A stretch of 64,000 nucleotides of DNA from Treponema sp. CETP13. GTDB taxonomy: Bacteria; Spirochaetota; Spirochaetia; Treponematales; Treponemataceae. A model generated the notes under the pieces. The model was not told the origin of the DNA and searched no databases. It saw only the letters and a program-made list of their open reading frames with translations. The stretch is taken from positions 62,001 through 126,000 of the forward strand of contig MLPZ01000012.1 of the NCBI GenBank assembly GCA_001885315.1, written 5' to 3'. Numbering within the stretch: position 1 is the stretch's first letter; each line of letters starts with the position of its first letter. Of the stretch, positions 1 through 8,101 are shown one piece after another. The position numbers and the translations under genes are program-made.

Positions 1-533
1 GCCTGAGCATTTGTTACATTTCCTTTTCCTAATTGCCACATAGGTTCTCCAGCTAGCCCTGGAAATCCAGCAGTCCAAACTTCTTCTCCGTCTTTTAATT
101 TTTTATTAGATATGGGTAAGCCTGTTGTAAAAGGTTGTAAATTATCCTTAAATTTAAAGATGGCTAAGTCTATGTTATCATCTATAGCTACTAATTCTAG
201 ATTATCAAATGTAGTTTTTGAACCATCGTCATTTTCAAAAATAATAGAAGCTTCTGTAGCTTGTTCAATAACATGTTTATTAGTAATAATGTAGTTTGTA
301 TTATCTTTGTCTACAAACACAAATCCTGAGCCAAAAGTTCCTTCTAAATATGAATCAATGTAATTACCTAAATCATTATATCCTGCTTTTGTAAGTGTTA
401 TGGCATTTGCACGCATTGTTGAATTGAACTCTGTAGTTTTTTTTCCACTAATTATGCCAACATAAGATTTTACTTGGGCAGAAAGTGAGAATACACATCC
501 TAAAATAATAAAAAATGTAAGTATTTTTCGCAT
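1..533 (-). CDS. Secreted trypsin-like serine protease (HtrA/S1 type), 3' end cut by window edge
   Basis: Reading the minus strand from an ATG at 533, with a good AAGGA-type ribosome site just upstream, gives 177 codons that run off the left edge. The protein starts with a signal peptide (hydrophobic residues 4-17, likely cut after SLSA). A trypsin-fold N-terminal half follows: GSGFVF near 68-73, the TNKHVI motif with catalytic His87, and NIDLAIF with the probable catalytic Asp122. The catalytic Ser (GNSGGP type) would lie outside the window, so activity cannot be judged. The family acts in the periplasm or at the surface, degrading or trimming proteins. It is divergent from ilvD. A palindrome overlaps its predicted promoter. 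Confidence 0.75.
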   Translation of the reverse strand, partial: MRKILTFFIILGCVFSLSAQVKSYVGIISGKKTTEFNSTMRANAITLTKAGYNDLGNYIDSYLEGTFGSGFVFVDKDNTNYIITNKHVIEQATEASIIFENDDGSKTTFDNLELVAIDDNIDLAIFKFKDNLQPFTTGLPISNKKLKDGEEVWTAGFPGLAGEPMWQLGKGNVTNAQ

Positions 534-560
534 CCTTTTTCTTCCTTTTTAACTATCCTT

Positions 561-601
561 TTCTAATATTCAATATTAGAAGGAATTAAAAGGTTTGTCT
601 A
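561..601 (-). promoter_or_regulatory. Protease promoter overlapped by a 21-bp palindrome
   Basis: On the minus strand TAGACA (601-596), a 17-nt spacer and TAATAT (578-573) form a plausible sigma-70 promoter for the protease. The -10 lies inside the palindrome at 561-581 (10-bp arms TTCTAATATT / AATATTAGAA around one base). The position suits a repressor operator; no regulator is identified. Confidence 0.4.
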
Positions 602-632
602 GTTATATCAATTTTCAATCTTGCTTTGTTCC

Positions 633-709
633 TTGACGATTTTGTAAAATATTGTTAAAATCGCTTAAATATACGTAAAGTTTGCATATTTATACAAAAA
701 AAATACAAT
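633..709 (+). promoter_or_regulatory. Two candidate tandem promoters for ilvD-ilvB
   Basis: TTGACG (633-638), 17 nt and TAAAAT (656-661) form one promoter. TTGCAT (682-687), 16 nt and TACAAT (704-709) form a second. The first would give a leader of about 60 nt before the ATG at 731. I see no T-box or leader-peptide attenuator in it. Confidence 0.45.
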
Positions 710-730
710 AAACTGTGTAAGGAGTTTGTT

Positions 731-2416
731 ATGAGAAGTGATAAAGCTAAAAAAGGGATTGCTCGTGCCCCAAATCGTTCACTATATAGAGCGATGGGAC
801 TTTGTGATGAAGAAATTGCCAATCCACATATTGGTGTGTGTTGTGCTCAAAACGATGTTATTCCTGGTCATATTAACCTCGATAAAATTGCTGATGCTGT
901 AGAAGCTGGTATTCGTCTTTCTGGTGGCACTCCTTTTAGATTTCCTGCAATTGGTGTATGCGATGGTATTGCTATGGGTCATGAAGGAATGAAATATTCT
1001 CTAGTAACTCGTGAACTTATAGCTGATTCAATAGAATGTGTTGCTATGGCACAGCAGTTTGATGCTATTGTAATGATTCCTAACTGTGATAAAATTGTAC
1101 CTGGTATGCTTATGGCAGCTGCTCGACTAGATTTACCTACAGTATTTGTGTCTGGTGGGGCTATGTTGCCAGGGCGTCTACCTGGAAATGATACATCAAA
1201 TCCTTATAGTGGTAAAAATCTTTCTTTGACAGATGTTTTTGAAGCTGTTGGAGGCGTGAGTGCTGGTAAAGTTACTGAAAAACAGCTTGATGACATAGAA
1301 AGATGTGCTTGTCCTAGTTGTGGATCTTGTTCTGGAATGTTTACTGCAAACTCAATGAACTGCGTTACCGAAGTTTTAGGTATGGGATTGCCTGGAAATG
1401 GAACCATTCCATCTGTTTATGCTGAACGATATGTTTTAGCTAAAAAAGCAGGTATGCAAGTTATGGAAATGTTCAAAAAAAATATAACTGCTAAACAAAT
1501 TATGACTGCAGAAGCTTTTCGAAATGCTCTAACAGCCGATATGGCTTTGGGTTGTTCTACAAATACCATTTTACATATTCCAGCTATTGCACATGAAGCA
1601 GGTGTAAAAATTGATTTACACATGATTAATGAAATTTCTGAAAAAACTCCTAATTTATGCCACCTAGCTCCAGCTGGTCATACTTTTATTATAGATTTAT
1701 ATAAAGCTGGTGGAGTTCAGGCTGTTCTTGCAGAATTAGCTAAAAAAGATTTAATTAATACAAATTTAATGACTGTTACCGGTAAAACTATAAAAGAAAA
1801 TCTAAACGGTGTTAGAAATCTTAATCCAGAAATTTTGCGCCCTATAGATAATCCTTATTCACCAAACGGTGGAGTTGCAATTTTATTTGGTAATCTTGCA
1901 GAAAATGGAACTGTTGTAAAGCGTTCTGCTTGTGCTCAAGAGCTTATGAAACATACAGGTCCTGCTCGTGTATTCGATTCAGAAGAAGATTGTTTTGAAG
2001 CTGTTCAAAAACAAAAAATTAACAAGGGTGATGTTGTAGTTATTCGTTATGAAGGTCCAAAAGGTGGTCCTGGAATGCGCGAAATGCTTGCTGTAACAGC
2101 GGCTCTTGCGGGACAAGGCTTGGATAAAGATGTTGTTTTGATTACAGATGGTCGCTTTTCTGGCGCTACACGAGGAGCTTCTTTGGGACATTGTTCTCCA
2201 GAAGCTGCCAATGGTGGTTTGATTTCTCTTGTAGAAGAAGGTGACAGTATTACTATTGATATTAATGCATATAAAATTAATCTTGATGTAGATGAAGCAA
2301 CGTTAACAGAACGTCGAAAAGCTTGGAAATGTCCAGCGCCAAAAGTTACAACTGGATATCTTGCTCGGTATGCAAAACTTGTTTCGAGTGCTGATCAAGG
2401 TGCTATTTTAAGTTAG
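731..2416 (+). CDS. ilvD: Dihydroxy-acid dehydratase
   Basis: IlvD dehydrates 2,3-dihydroxy-isovalerate and -methylvalerate to the 2-keto acids, the third step of valine and isoleucine synthesis, using an Fe-S cluster in the cytoplasm. The 561-residue length is normal for the family. Diagnostic motifs are CDKIVPGM with Cys119 and the cysteine-rich [13 protein letters not shown] at 192-204, plus GGPGMREML and the [10 protein letters not shown] segment near the C terminus. The ATG at 731 has AAGGAG eight bases upstream. ilvB follows after about 50 nt with a hairpin between, so the two are probably one operon. No ilvC, ilvA or leu genes lie in the window. Confidence 0.95.
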   Translation: MRSDKAKKGIARAPNRSLYRAMGLCDEEIANPHIGVCCAQNDVIPGHINLDKIADAVEAGIRLSGGTPFRFPAIGVCDGIAMGHEGMKYSLVTRELIADSIECVAMAQQFDAIVMIPNCDKIVPGMLMAAARLDLPTVFVSGGAMLPGRLPGNDTSNPYSGKNLSLTDVFEAVGGVSAGKVTEKQLDDIERCACPSCGSCSGMFTANSMNCVTEVLGMGLPGNGTIPSVYAERYVLAKKAGMQVMEMFKKNITAKQIMTAEAFRNALTADMALGCSTNTILHIPAIAHEAGVKIDLHMINEISEKTPNLCHLAPAGHTFIIDLYKAGGVQAVLAELAKKDLINTNLMTVTGKTIKENLNGVRNLNPEILRPIDNPYSPNGGVAILFGNLAENGTVVKRSACAQELMKHTGPARVFDSEEDCFEAVQKQKINKGDVVVIRYEGPKGGPGMREMLAVTAALAGQGLDKDVVLITDGRFSGATRGASLGHCSPEAANGGLISLVEEGDSITIDINAYKINLDVDEATLTERRKAWKCPAPKVTTGYLARYAKLVSSADQGAILS

Positions 2417-2426
2417 CGTATAAGAG

Positions 2427-2448
2427 GCACTGAGCTTTTGTTCAGTGC
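2427..2448 (+). other. Intercistronic hairpin ilvD-ilvB
   Basis: GCACTGAGC (2427-2435), a TTTT loop and GTTCAGTGC (2440-2448) form a 9-bp stem with one G-U pair. There is no clean T-run after it, so it is more likely an mRNA processing or stability element than a strong terminator. It lies just before the ilvB ribosome site at 2457-2462. Confidence 0.5.
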
Positions 2449-2468
2449 TAAGTTTTAGGAGAATTTTA

Positions 2469-4178
2469 TTGAAAATATCAGGAGCGCAAATAGTTGTAGA
2501 ATGTTTAGTTGAGCAGGGGGTAAATGTTGTCTTTGGATATCCAGGTGGCGCAATTTTAAATATCTATGACGAATTATATAAAAATAAAAATCGTATTCGA
2601 CACATATTAACATCTCATGAGCAAGGAGCGTCTCACGCTGCAGATGGATATAGCCGTTCAACAGGAAAAACTGGTGTTGTTTTAGCTACAAGTGGCCCTG
2701 GAGCTACCAATTTAGTTACAGGGATAGCCACTGCTTATATGGATTCTGTTCCGATGGTTGCAATTACTTGTAATGTAGGAACAGCTCTTTTAGGTAAGGA
2801 CAGTTTTCAGGAAGTTGATATTCGTGGTATAACTATGCCTATTACAAAGCATAGTTACATTGTGCGTAAAGTAGAAGAATTGGCAGGAGCAATCCGAGAA
2901 GCGTTTATAGTTGCAAAAAGTGGTCGTCCAGGGCCTGTACTTATCGATATTCCAAAAGATATAACAGCTGCAATGTGTGAATATACGGCTATAGCGCAAA
3001 AAGATGTCGCTCATGCACCAACTGTGCATATGGCACAAAATATTGACCGAATTAGAGGATTGCGTAAAGTAACAGATGATCAATTAAAAAAAGCTGCACA
3101 ACTTATTAATAATGCTCAGCGTCCTGTGATTTATGCAGGAGGAGGAGTTTGTATTTCTAATGCTTACGAAGAACTAAAAGCGTTAGCCGAAAAAGCTCAA
3201 ATTCCTGTCGCTGTAAGCCTTATGGGTAAAACTGCAATTCCTTCTGAACATTATCTATGTACTGGAATGATCGGTATGCATGGTTCAAAAGCAAGTAATG
3301 TTGCAGCAAGTAACTCAGATCTACTTATTGCTATAGGTTCTCGTTTTTCAGATCGTGTTATCTCTAATCCTAAGCAATTTTGTACAGATTCAAAAGTACT
3401 ACAAATAGACATAGATCCAGCAGAAATTAATAAAAATATTCCGACCTGTGAAAATCTTATTGGTGATATAAAAATGATTTTAACAGGATTACTTCCTAAA
3501 ATTGAATCGAAAAAAAGTTCTGACTGGAACAAAAAAATAGAAGACTTAAAGAAAAAAATCCCTTCGATGTATACAGAAAAGGTACCGTTGCATCCTAAAT
3601 TTGTTTTGGAATATGTGAACAAAAAATTGGGTGATGATACAATCATTACAACTGAAGTGGGACAGCATCAAATGTGGGCAGCACAATTTTATCCTTTCTC
3701 TAAACCACGCACTTTTTTAACTTCTGGTGGGCTTGGAACAATGGGTTATGGAACAGGAGCTGCTATTGGGGCACAGGTTGGAAATCCTAAAACTCATGTT
3801 GTTCATATTGCGGGGGATGGTTCTTTTAGGATGAATTGTAATGAACTTTCTACAATAAGCTATTATAATTTGCCAATAATTATTATTGTGGTAAACAACG
3901 GTACTCTTGGAATGGTTCGGCAATGGCAGCATCTATTCTATAAAGAACGGTATTCTGAAACAACTTTAGACCGTGGTCCTGACTTTGTAAAACTAGCTGA
4001 TGCGTATGGTATTGCTGGTTACAGGGTCGCAAATGAAACAGAGTTTACAAAAGCTTTTGATGAGGCAGCAAATTCTGGTAAACCAGCCATAATAGATGCT
4101 AAAATAGATATAGATGAGATGGTTTTGCCTATGGTAGCCCCAGGGAAACCTATCGATCAAACATTACTAGAAATTTAA
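2469..4178 (+). CDS. ilvB: Acetolactate synthase, large (catalytic) subunit
   Basis: This ThDP/FAD enzyme condenses two pyruvates, or pyruvate with 2-ketobutyrate, in the first common step of branched-chain amino acid synthesis. I chose the TTG at 2469 because AGGAGA (2457-2462) sits 6 nt upstream and the family start (KISGAQ) follows; a longer frame from ATG 2445 would begin inside the upstream hairpin. The catalytic Glu is E51 in TSHEQGASHAADGY. The ThDP/Mg motif GDGSFRMN...VNNGTLGM lies around 450-480. The length of 569 residues is typical. The regulatory small subunit gene ilvN, normally adjacent, is absent from the window. ilvB is followed by the tandem repeat array. Confidence 0.93.
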   Translation: MKISGAQIVVECLVEQGVNVVFGYPGGAILNIYDELYKNKNRIRHILTSHEQGASHAADGYSRSTGKTGVVLATSGPGATNLVTGIATAYMDSVPMVAITCNVGTALLGKDSFQEVDIRGITMPITKHSYIVRKVEELAGAIREAFIVAKSGRPGPVLIDIPKDITAAMCEYTAIAQKDVAHAPTVHMAQNIDRIRGLRKVTDDQLKKAAQLINNAQRPVIYAGGGVCISNAYEELKALAEKAQIPVAVSLMGKTAIPSEHYLCTGMIGMHGSKASNVAASNSDLLIAIGSRFSDRVISNPKQFCTDSKVLQIDIDPAEINKNIPTCENLIGDIKMILTGLLPKIESKKSSDWNKKIEDLKKKIPSMYTEKVPLHPKFVLEYVNKKLGDDTIITTEVGQHQMWAAQFYPFSKPRTFLTSGGLGTMGYGTGAAIGAQVGNPKTHVVHIAGDGSFRMNCNELSTISYYNLPIIIIVVNNGTLGMVRQWQHLFYKERYSETTLDRGPDFVKLADAYGIAGYRVANETEFTKAFDEAANSGKPAIIDAKIDIDEMVLPMVAPGKPIDQTLLEI

Positions 4179-4190
4179 TACGACAATCTT

Positions 4191-4524
4191 ATAGGAGACA
4201 TGTGGTTGTAAGCTGAACAAAGAAGCAGGACAACCACGATAGAAATGAAACATTTCTATCAGCAGCATAAAATATAGGAGACATGTGGTTGTAAGCTGAA
4301 CAAAGCAGCAGGACAACCACGATAGAAATGAAACATTTCTATCAGCAGCATAAAATAATAGGAGAAAGGTGGTTGCAAGCTTAAATACTAGGTAGGACAA
4401 CCACGATAGAAATGAAACATTTCTATCAGAAGTGTAAAATAATAGGAGAAAGGTGGTTGTATGCTGGACAGAGTAGTAGGACAACCACGATAGAAATGAA
4501 ACATTTCTATCAGAAGTGTAAAAT
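4191..4524 (+). repeat. Four contiguous 83-84 bp repeats, each with two hairpins and a Shine-Dalgarno-like start
   Basis: The units are 4191-4273, 4274-4357, 4358-4441 and 4442-4524. Each begins ATAGGAGA, carries an inverted repeat GTGGTTGT / ACAACCAC with a loop of about 20 nt, then a perfect 10-bp hairpin GATAGAAATG-AAA-CATTTCTATC, and ends in a TAAAAT-like stretch. The stems are invariant in all four copies while the long loop varies, as expected if the structure matters. The dapL leader (4525-4536, ATAGGAGACAAC) is the start of a fifth unit, so the array seems to be a multiplied dapL leader. The reverse strand is open across it (4167-4538) only because the units are near multiples of three. 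The array fills the 358-bp gap between ilvB and dapL. Confidence 0.9.
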
Positions 4525-4536
4525 ATAGGAGACAAC

Positions 4537-5766
4537 ATGATTAACAGAAACCCTGCATTTGCTAACTTAACAGCAGGTTATCTTTTCCCAGAAATTGGTA
4601 AAAGAAGACGTGAGTATGCAACAGCTCATCCTGATAAAAAGGTTATCAGTTTAGGAATTGGCAATACAACAGAGCCTCTAACGCCACATATAGCTGGAGC
4701 AATGAGTGATTATATAAAAGCTTTACAAACGCCAGATGGTTATTCTGGATATGGGGATGAGCAAGGATTAACAGCATTGCGTGAAAAAATAGCAAGTGTG
4801 CTATATCCTAATCTTATTGAATCTGACGAAGTCTTTATTTCAGATGGTGCAAAATGCGATATTGGTCGTATTCAAACTCTTTTTGGTTCTGGTGTATCTG
4901 TTGCAGTGCAAGATCCAGCCTATCCTGTCTATGTTGACGGTTCTGTAATGGTAGGTGCTGCAGGTGGTGCTAAAAAAAATGGATCTGGCTATGAAGGTGT
5001 TGTTTATATGCCTTGTACTGCAGAAAATGATTTTTTCCCAGATTTATCTGTAGTGCCTGATAATAGTCTTATTTATTTTTGTTCACCAAATAACCCTACA
5101 GGAGCTTCTTCTACAAAAGAACAGCTTACAAAACTTGTTGCTTTTGCCCAAAAACATGATTGTATTATCATTTATGATGCAGCTTATTTTGCTTTTATCC
5201 AAGATAAAAATCTTCCTCGTTCTATTTTCGAGATTGAAGGTGCAAAAGAGTGTGCAATAGAAATAAATTCATTTAGTAAACCCATAGGTTTTACTGGAGT
5301 TAGGCTCGGTTGGTCAATTGTACCTAAAACTTTGAAGTTTGCAGACGGAACTCTTGTAAATAAAGACTGGAATCGGGTAATGACAACTGTTTTTAATGGG
5401 GCTTCTAATATCGCTCAGCGAGGTGGCTTAGCTGCTCTAGATGAACAAGGTCTTGCAGAAATGAAAAGTCTTATAGATTATTACCTAGAAAATGAGCGAC
5501 TTATTAAAAAAGCTCTTGAAAGCGATAATTTTAAAAAGCTTCATATCGAAATATATGGTGATGGTAATAGCCCTTATTTATGGGTTAAATTTCCAGGTAA
5601 AAAAAGCTGGGAAGTTTTTGATGAAATCCTAAACCAATGTCAGGTTGTTACAACCCCTGGTGCGGGATTTGGACCTGCAGGTGAAAGTTTTATTCGCTTT
5701 AGTTCTTTTGGACATAGAGAGGATATACAAGAAGCTTGTGAAAGACTAAAAAACTTTAACTTGTAA
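4537..5766 (+). CDS. dapL: LL-diaminopimelate aminotransferase
   Basis: DapL converts tetrahydrodipicolinate to LL-diaminopimelate in one PLP-dependent step, using glutamate as amino donor. It feeds lysine and peptidoglycan synthesis and replaces the dapD/C/E route in spirochetes, chlamydiae and plants. The 409 residues match the family length. Visible motifs are LGIGNTTEPL near the N terminus, SPNNPTGA, YDAAYFAF and the PLP-lysine segment SFSKPIGFTGVRLGW (Lys near 247). The ATG at 4537 has AGGAGA 4 nt upstream; this ribosome site is the truncated last unit of the preceding repeat array, so translation may depend on the structure there. A terminator follows. Confidence 0.95.
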   Translation: MINRNPAFANLTAGYLFPEIGKRRREYATAHPDKKVISLGIGNTTEPLTPHIAGAMSDYIKALQTPDGYSGYGDEQGLTALREKIASVLYPNLIESDEVFISDGAKCDIGRIQTLFGSGVSVAVQDPAYPVYVDGSVMVGAAGGAKKNGSGYEGVVYMPCTAENDFFPDLSVVPDNSLIYFCSPNNPTGASSTKEQLTKLVAFAQKHDCIIIYDAAYFAFIQDKNLPRSIFEIEGAKECAIEINSFSKPIGFTGVRLGWSIVPKTLKFADGTLVNKDWNRVMTTVFNGASNIAQRGGLAALDEQGLAEMKSLIDYYLENERLIKKALESDNFKKLHIEIYGDGNSPYLWVKFPGKKSWEVFDEILNQCQVVTTPGAGFGPAGESFIRFSSFGHREDIQEACERLKNFNL

Positions 5767-5770
5767 TTAT

Positions 5771-5796
5771 AAAAGGGGCAGATAGCCCCTTTTTTT
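5771..5796 (+). terminator. Rho-independent terminator after dapL
   Basis: AAAAGGGGC, loop AGATA and GCCCC are followed by a T-run. It sits between convergent genes and can also act, more weakly, on the minus-strand transcript that ends at 5795. Confidence 0.85.
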
Positions 5797-6712
5797 ATTC
5801 TGTAATAGTTTCCTGATTTTCAGGGGTCGTATCACTTGTTTCTTTTTTTTCAGAAGATATAGACTCATCTGTTTGTTTTTCTATATCTTCAAAGCTTTCT
5901 TCTTCTTCGTATACAGATTCTTTAGTAACTCTTGTGGTTTCTATTTTAGAATAAGAGTCTGTTAACTTATATATTATTCCAATTGTAATACTAAATGGTT
6001 GTGTATTGTCCTCTAATGAAAATGCTGTTATTTCGGAATCTATATAATATGTTCCAAATTTTCCAAAATCATACTTAAATCCACCACCACACATAATTTG
6101 AATGTCATTTAAATCTGTTATGGCATCGTTATACATCACGATTGTTTCTGTGTAAAAATTTATTTGGAGGGGAATGTCTTGTTGGCGTCCTAGAATTTCA
6201 AGTTTTCCAGAATAAGAGTTTTCTTCGATAGAGCTACTTGTGTCTTTTAAATATCCTAAATCTAGGCTCAAAACATATTTACTTGTATATAAATAACAAG
6301 TAACATCTGTATCATTCAGAATAGCTGCAGTAGAAAAAATATGATAAGGATTTATAGCGAGTTTATTTGTTAGTTCAAATCCAAAATGTTTAAAAGGAGT
6401 AATTAATGCTTCTATGCCAAAAGAAGGGTATAAAGATGTTTCATTTATGTAAAATCCGAAACTCCCTGTACCTGTAAAGTAGTTGCTTATGTATTGAATT
6501 TGACTATATGTGGTATATGTATTTTCTCCTTCATAATCAATAATAGAAGCTAAAACAAGATTATCAAGAAGATTTCCTTCAATCCCAAAAGATATGCCAA
6601 TGTCTTTTTCTCCAGAATATGTATCTAGTGTAAGACTCGTATCAACAGAAACAGAGAAGAGAAAATGTGAAAAAAGAGAAAGTAAAATTATAGTAATTAT
6701 TCTTTTTGTCAT
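5795..6712 (-). CDS. Predicted exported beta-barrel-like protein with acidic tail
   Basis: No family recognised. The 305-residue protein has a signal peptide (hydrophobic residues 5-20, likely cleavage near FSVS). A body of alternating short hydrophobic strands rich in Tyr, Gly and Asn follows, as in outer-membrane beta-barrels. The last 50 residues are low-complexity Glu/Ser/Thr/Lys and probably disordered. The ATG overlaps the stop of the upstream gene by 4 nt (6709-6712), indicating translational coupling. Both genes look like treponemal outer-membrane or periplasmic proteins. The role is unknown; the barrel assignment is inference. Confidence 0.55.
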   Translation of the reverse strand: MTKRIITIILLSLFSHFLFSVSVDTSLTLDTYSGEKDIGISFGIEGNLLDNLVLASIIDYEGENTYTTYSQIQYISNYFTGTGSFGFYINETSLYPSFGIEALITPFKHFGFELTNKLAINPYHIFSTAAILNDTDVTCYLYTSKYVLSLDLGYLKDTSSSIEENSYSGKLEILGRQQDIPLQINFYTETIVMYNDAITDLNDIQIMCGGGFKYDFGKFGTYYIDSEITAFSLEDNTQPFSITIGIIYKLTDSYSKIETTRVTKESVYEEEESFEDIEKQTDESISSEKKETSDTTPENQETITE

Positions 6713-7941
6713 ATCTGTATTTTATATCCCATTGTATAAAGAAACATTGTTCCTATATCATTATAACGAAGAGGATATATATGTAAAGAAGTGTGTAAAG
6801 ATGTGTGCAAGTTATTGTTTTGTATCTTGAGGTCCAAATACGGAGTCATTTGGAAATCTATATTTTCTACAGAATAGTCTTCAATAGCTGGGTTAGGGAC
6901 AGAAGCAGAAATTGTTCCACCTATAGTCCCTTCTGAATTAAAGAGTAACATAGGATTAGAAGTAATAGAAAGAGCTGTTCCTACAGAATTATCGATATAT
7001 TCAAGAGTTTCTGTCTTATCTTCTGGTATACAAAAAAGAGAAAATGAGTAATGAAGTGATTTTGTTGCAAAACGTGGTTCTAAGAAAATAAATATATCAT
7101 CCAAAGATATATAATCATCATCTATGGTAGGTTGAACTTGAAAATCACTAAGTCCAGCTTGAATAAACATGTTTGTATAAGGGTTACCTCCAATTACCAT
7201 TGTTGTCATAGCATGTAGGTCTAAATGAGTACTTATATACAATTCGTTATCAACTACTTCTGTTTCAAATGGGAAGCTTGTGCCTAGACAAAAATCAATA
7301 AAAAAATTATCGGAGACTTTTGCTATTCGGGTATCAATATTTACATATTTTTCTGTTTCATCACTATCTGTAGATTCGACTACGTCATTATAATATACGT
7401 ATAATCCAGTAGCTATAGGAGAACTAAATTTGGCTCCAAATGCAAGTCCGATACCTTCAATTGAGTATATTGGAATAGATTCCAATGCGGTTTCTGGATA
7501 AAGGATTGGGGGAATAATATTTTGAATCCCTAAGTATTTCTTACCGAAAATATCTGTTCCTGGAGATTCAAAGGAACCAACAAAAGCTGTGAGTTGCCCT
7601 TCAAAAATAGCCGTATCAAACGAATACGTACCAGAAATTTCATCTATCGTAAAATAAGCAGCAGTGTTGTTGTAAAAACTATTTTCAAGAATATTATCTG
7701 TATTAATTGATACTTTTCCGTCTAGAGTAAAGAAATTTGCAAATTGAAAATGAGTTGCGACATAAGCATCTGTTATTAAATTTGCACTTTCTTCAGACGA
7801 AGATGGTGTAAAAGTAGCAGTAACGCCCGTTGTACTAGAATTATATGTGCTGGCAAAAAGCGTAAACTGAGTAAAAAAAAGAAAAATAGATATCGCAATA
7901 ATATAAAAATATATTTTTGAATGTGCAGTATAAAATTTCAT
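6709..7941 (-). CDS. Predicted outer-membrane beta-barrel protein
   Basis: No named family recognised. The 410-residue product begins with a charged N terminus and a strongly hydrophobic segment (about 11-30), consistent with a signal peptide ending near LFAS. The rest alternates short amphipathic strands with Gly/Asn/Asp/Thr-rich turns. It ends in a long beta-like segment with terminal YKIQI, as many outer-membrane barrels finish with an aromatic/hydrophobic strand. GGAGA lies 8 nt before the ATG at 7941. It leads a two-gene operon with the downstream barrel-like gene. A role as a porin or surface protein is a guess. Confidence 0.55.
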   Translation of the reverse strand: MKFYTAHSKIYFYIIAISIFLFFTQFTLFASTYNSSTTGVTATFTPSSSEESANLITDAYVATHFQFANFFTLDGKVSINTDNILENSFYNNTAAYFTIDEISGTYSFDTAIFEGQLTAFVGSFESPGTDIFGKKYLGIQNIIPPILYPETALESIPIYSIEGIGLAFGAKFSSPIATGLYVYYNDVVESTDSDETEKYVNIDTRIAKVSDNFFIDFCLGTSFPFETEVVDNELYISTHLDLHAMTTMVIGGNPYTNMFIQAGLSDFQVQPTIDDDYISLDDIFIFLEPRFATKSLHYSFSLFCIPEDKTETLEYIDNSVGTALSITSNPMLLFNSEGTIGGTISASVPNPAIEDYSVENIDFQMTPYLDLKIQNNNLHTSLHTSLHIYPLRYNDIGTMFLYTMGYKIQI

Positions 7942-8024
7942 GTTTTATTCTCCAACGGGCATACAAACCCACAATCAATATCGGTTTGTTATTGGTTAAA
8001 CTTTAAGAAAAGTTAAAAAAATAT

Positions 8025-8048
8025 CATTTGTTTAACTCATTTGTTTAA
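8025..8048 (+). repeat. Direct repeat upstream of the cheA promoter
   Basis: CATTTGTTTAA occurs twice with a 13-bp period (8025-8035 and 8038-8048), centred about 63 bp before the predicted cheA transcription start. The placement would suit an activator or dimeric repressor site. Confidence 0.35.
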
Positions 8049-8065
8049 ATAGAACCGTCTTAATC

Positions 8066-8093
8066 TTGACATATATTGGTTTCCGTATAAAAT
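8066..8093 (+). promoter_or_regulatory. cheA promoter predicting a near-leaderless mRNA
   Basis: TTGACA (8066-8071), 16 nt and TAAAAT (8088-8093) match sigma-70. The start would fall near 8100, only about 2 nt before the cheA ATG at 8102. No Shine-Dalgarno sequence lies between 8070 and 8101. Confidence 0.5.
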
Positions 8094-8101
8094 GTTATAA
8101 T

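Noticed and set aside
112-294. Plus-strand ORF of 60 codons
   Set aside because: It is antisense to the protease coding sequence, which has signal peptide and catalytic motifs.
4191-4524. CRISPR array
   Set aside because: The units are contiguous with no unique spacers, contain internal hairpins, and no cas operon is nearby.
4167-4538. Minus-strand ORF with a repeated motif (SDRNVSFLSWLS)
   Set aside because: It is the reverse reading of the 83-84 bp repeat array, kept open because the units are near multiples of three; no ribosome site, and the peptide repeat only mirrors the DNA repeat.
8066-8101. cheA initiation at the TTG at 8066
   Set aside because: The first 12 codons coincide with the -35/-10 elements and do not match CheA; MSDYLDINNEE at 8102 does.
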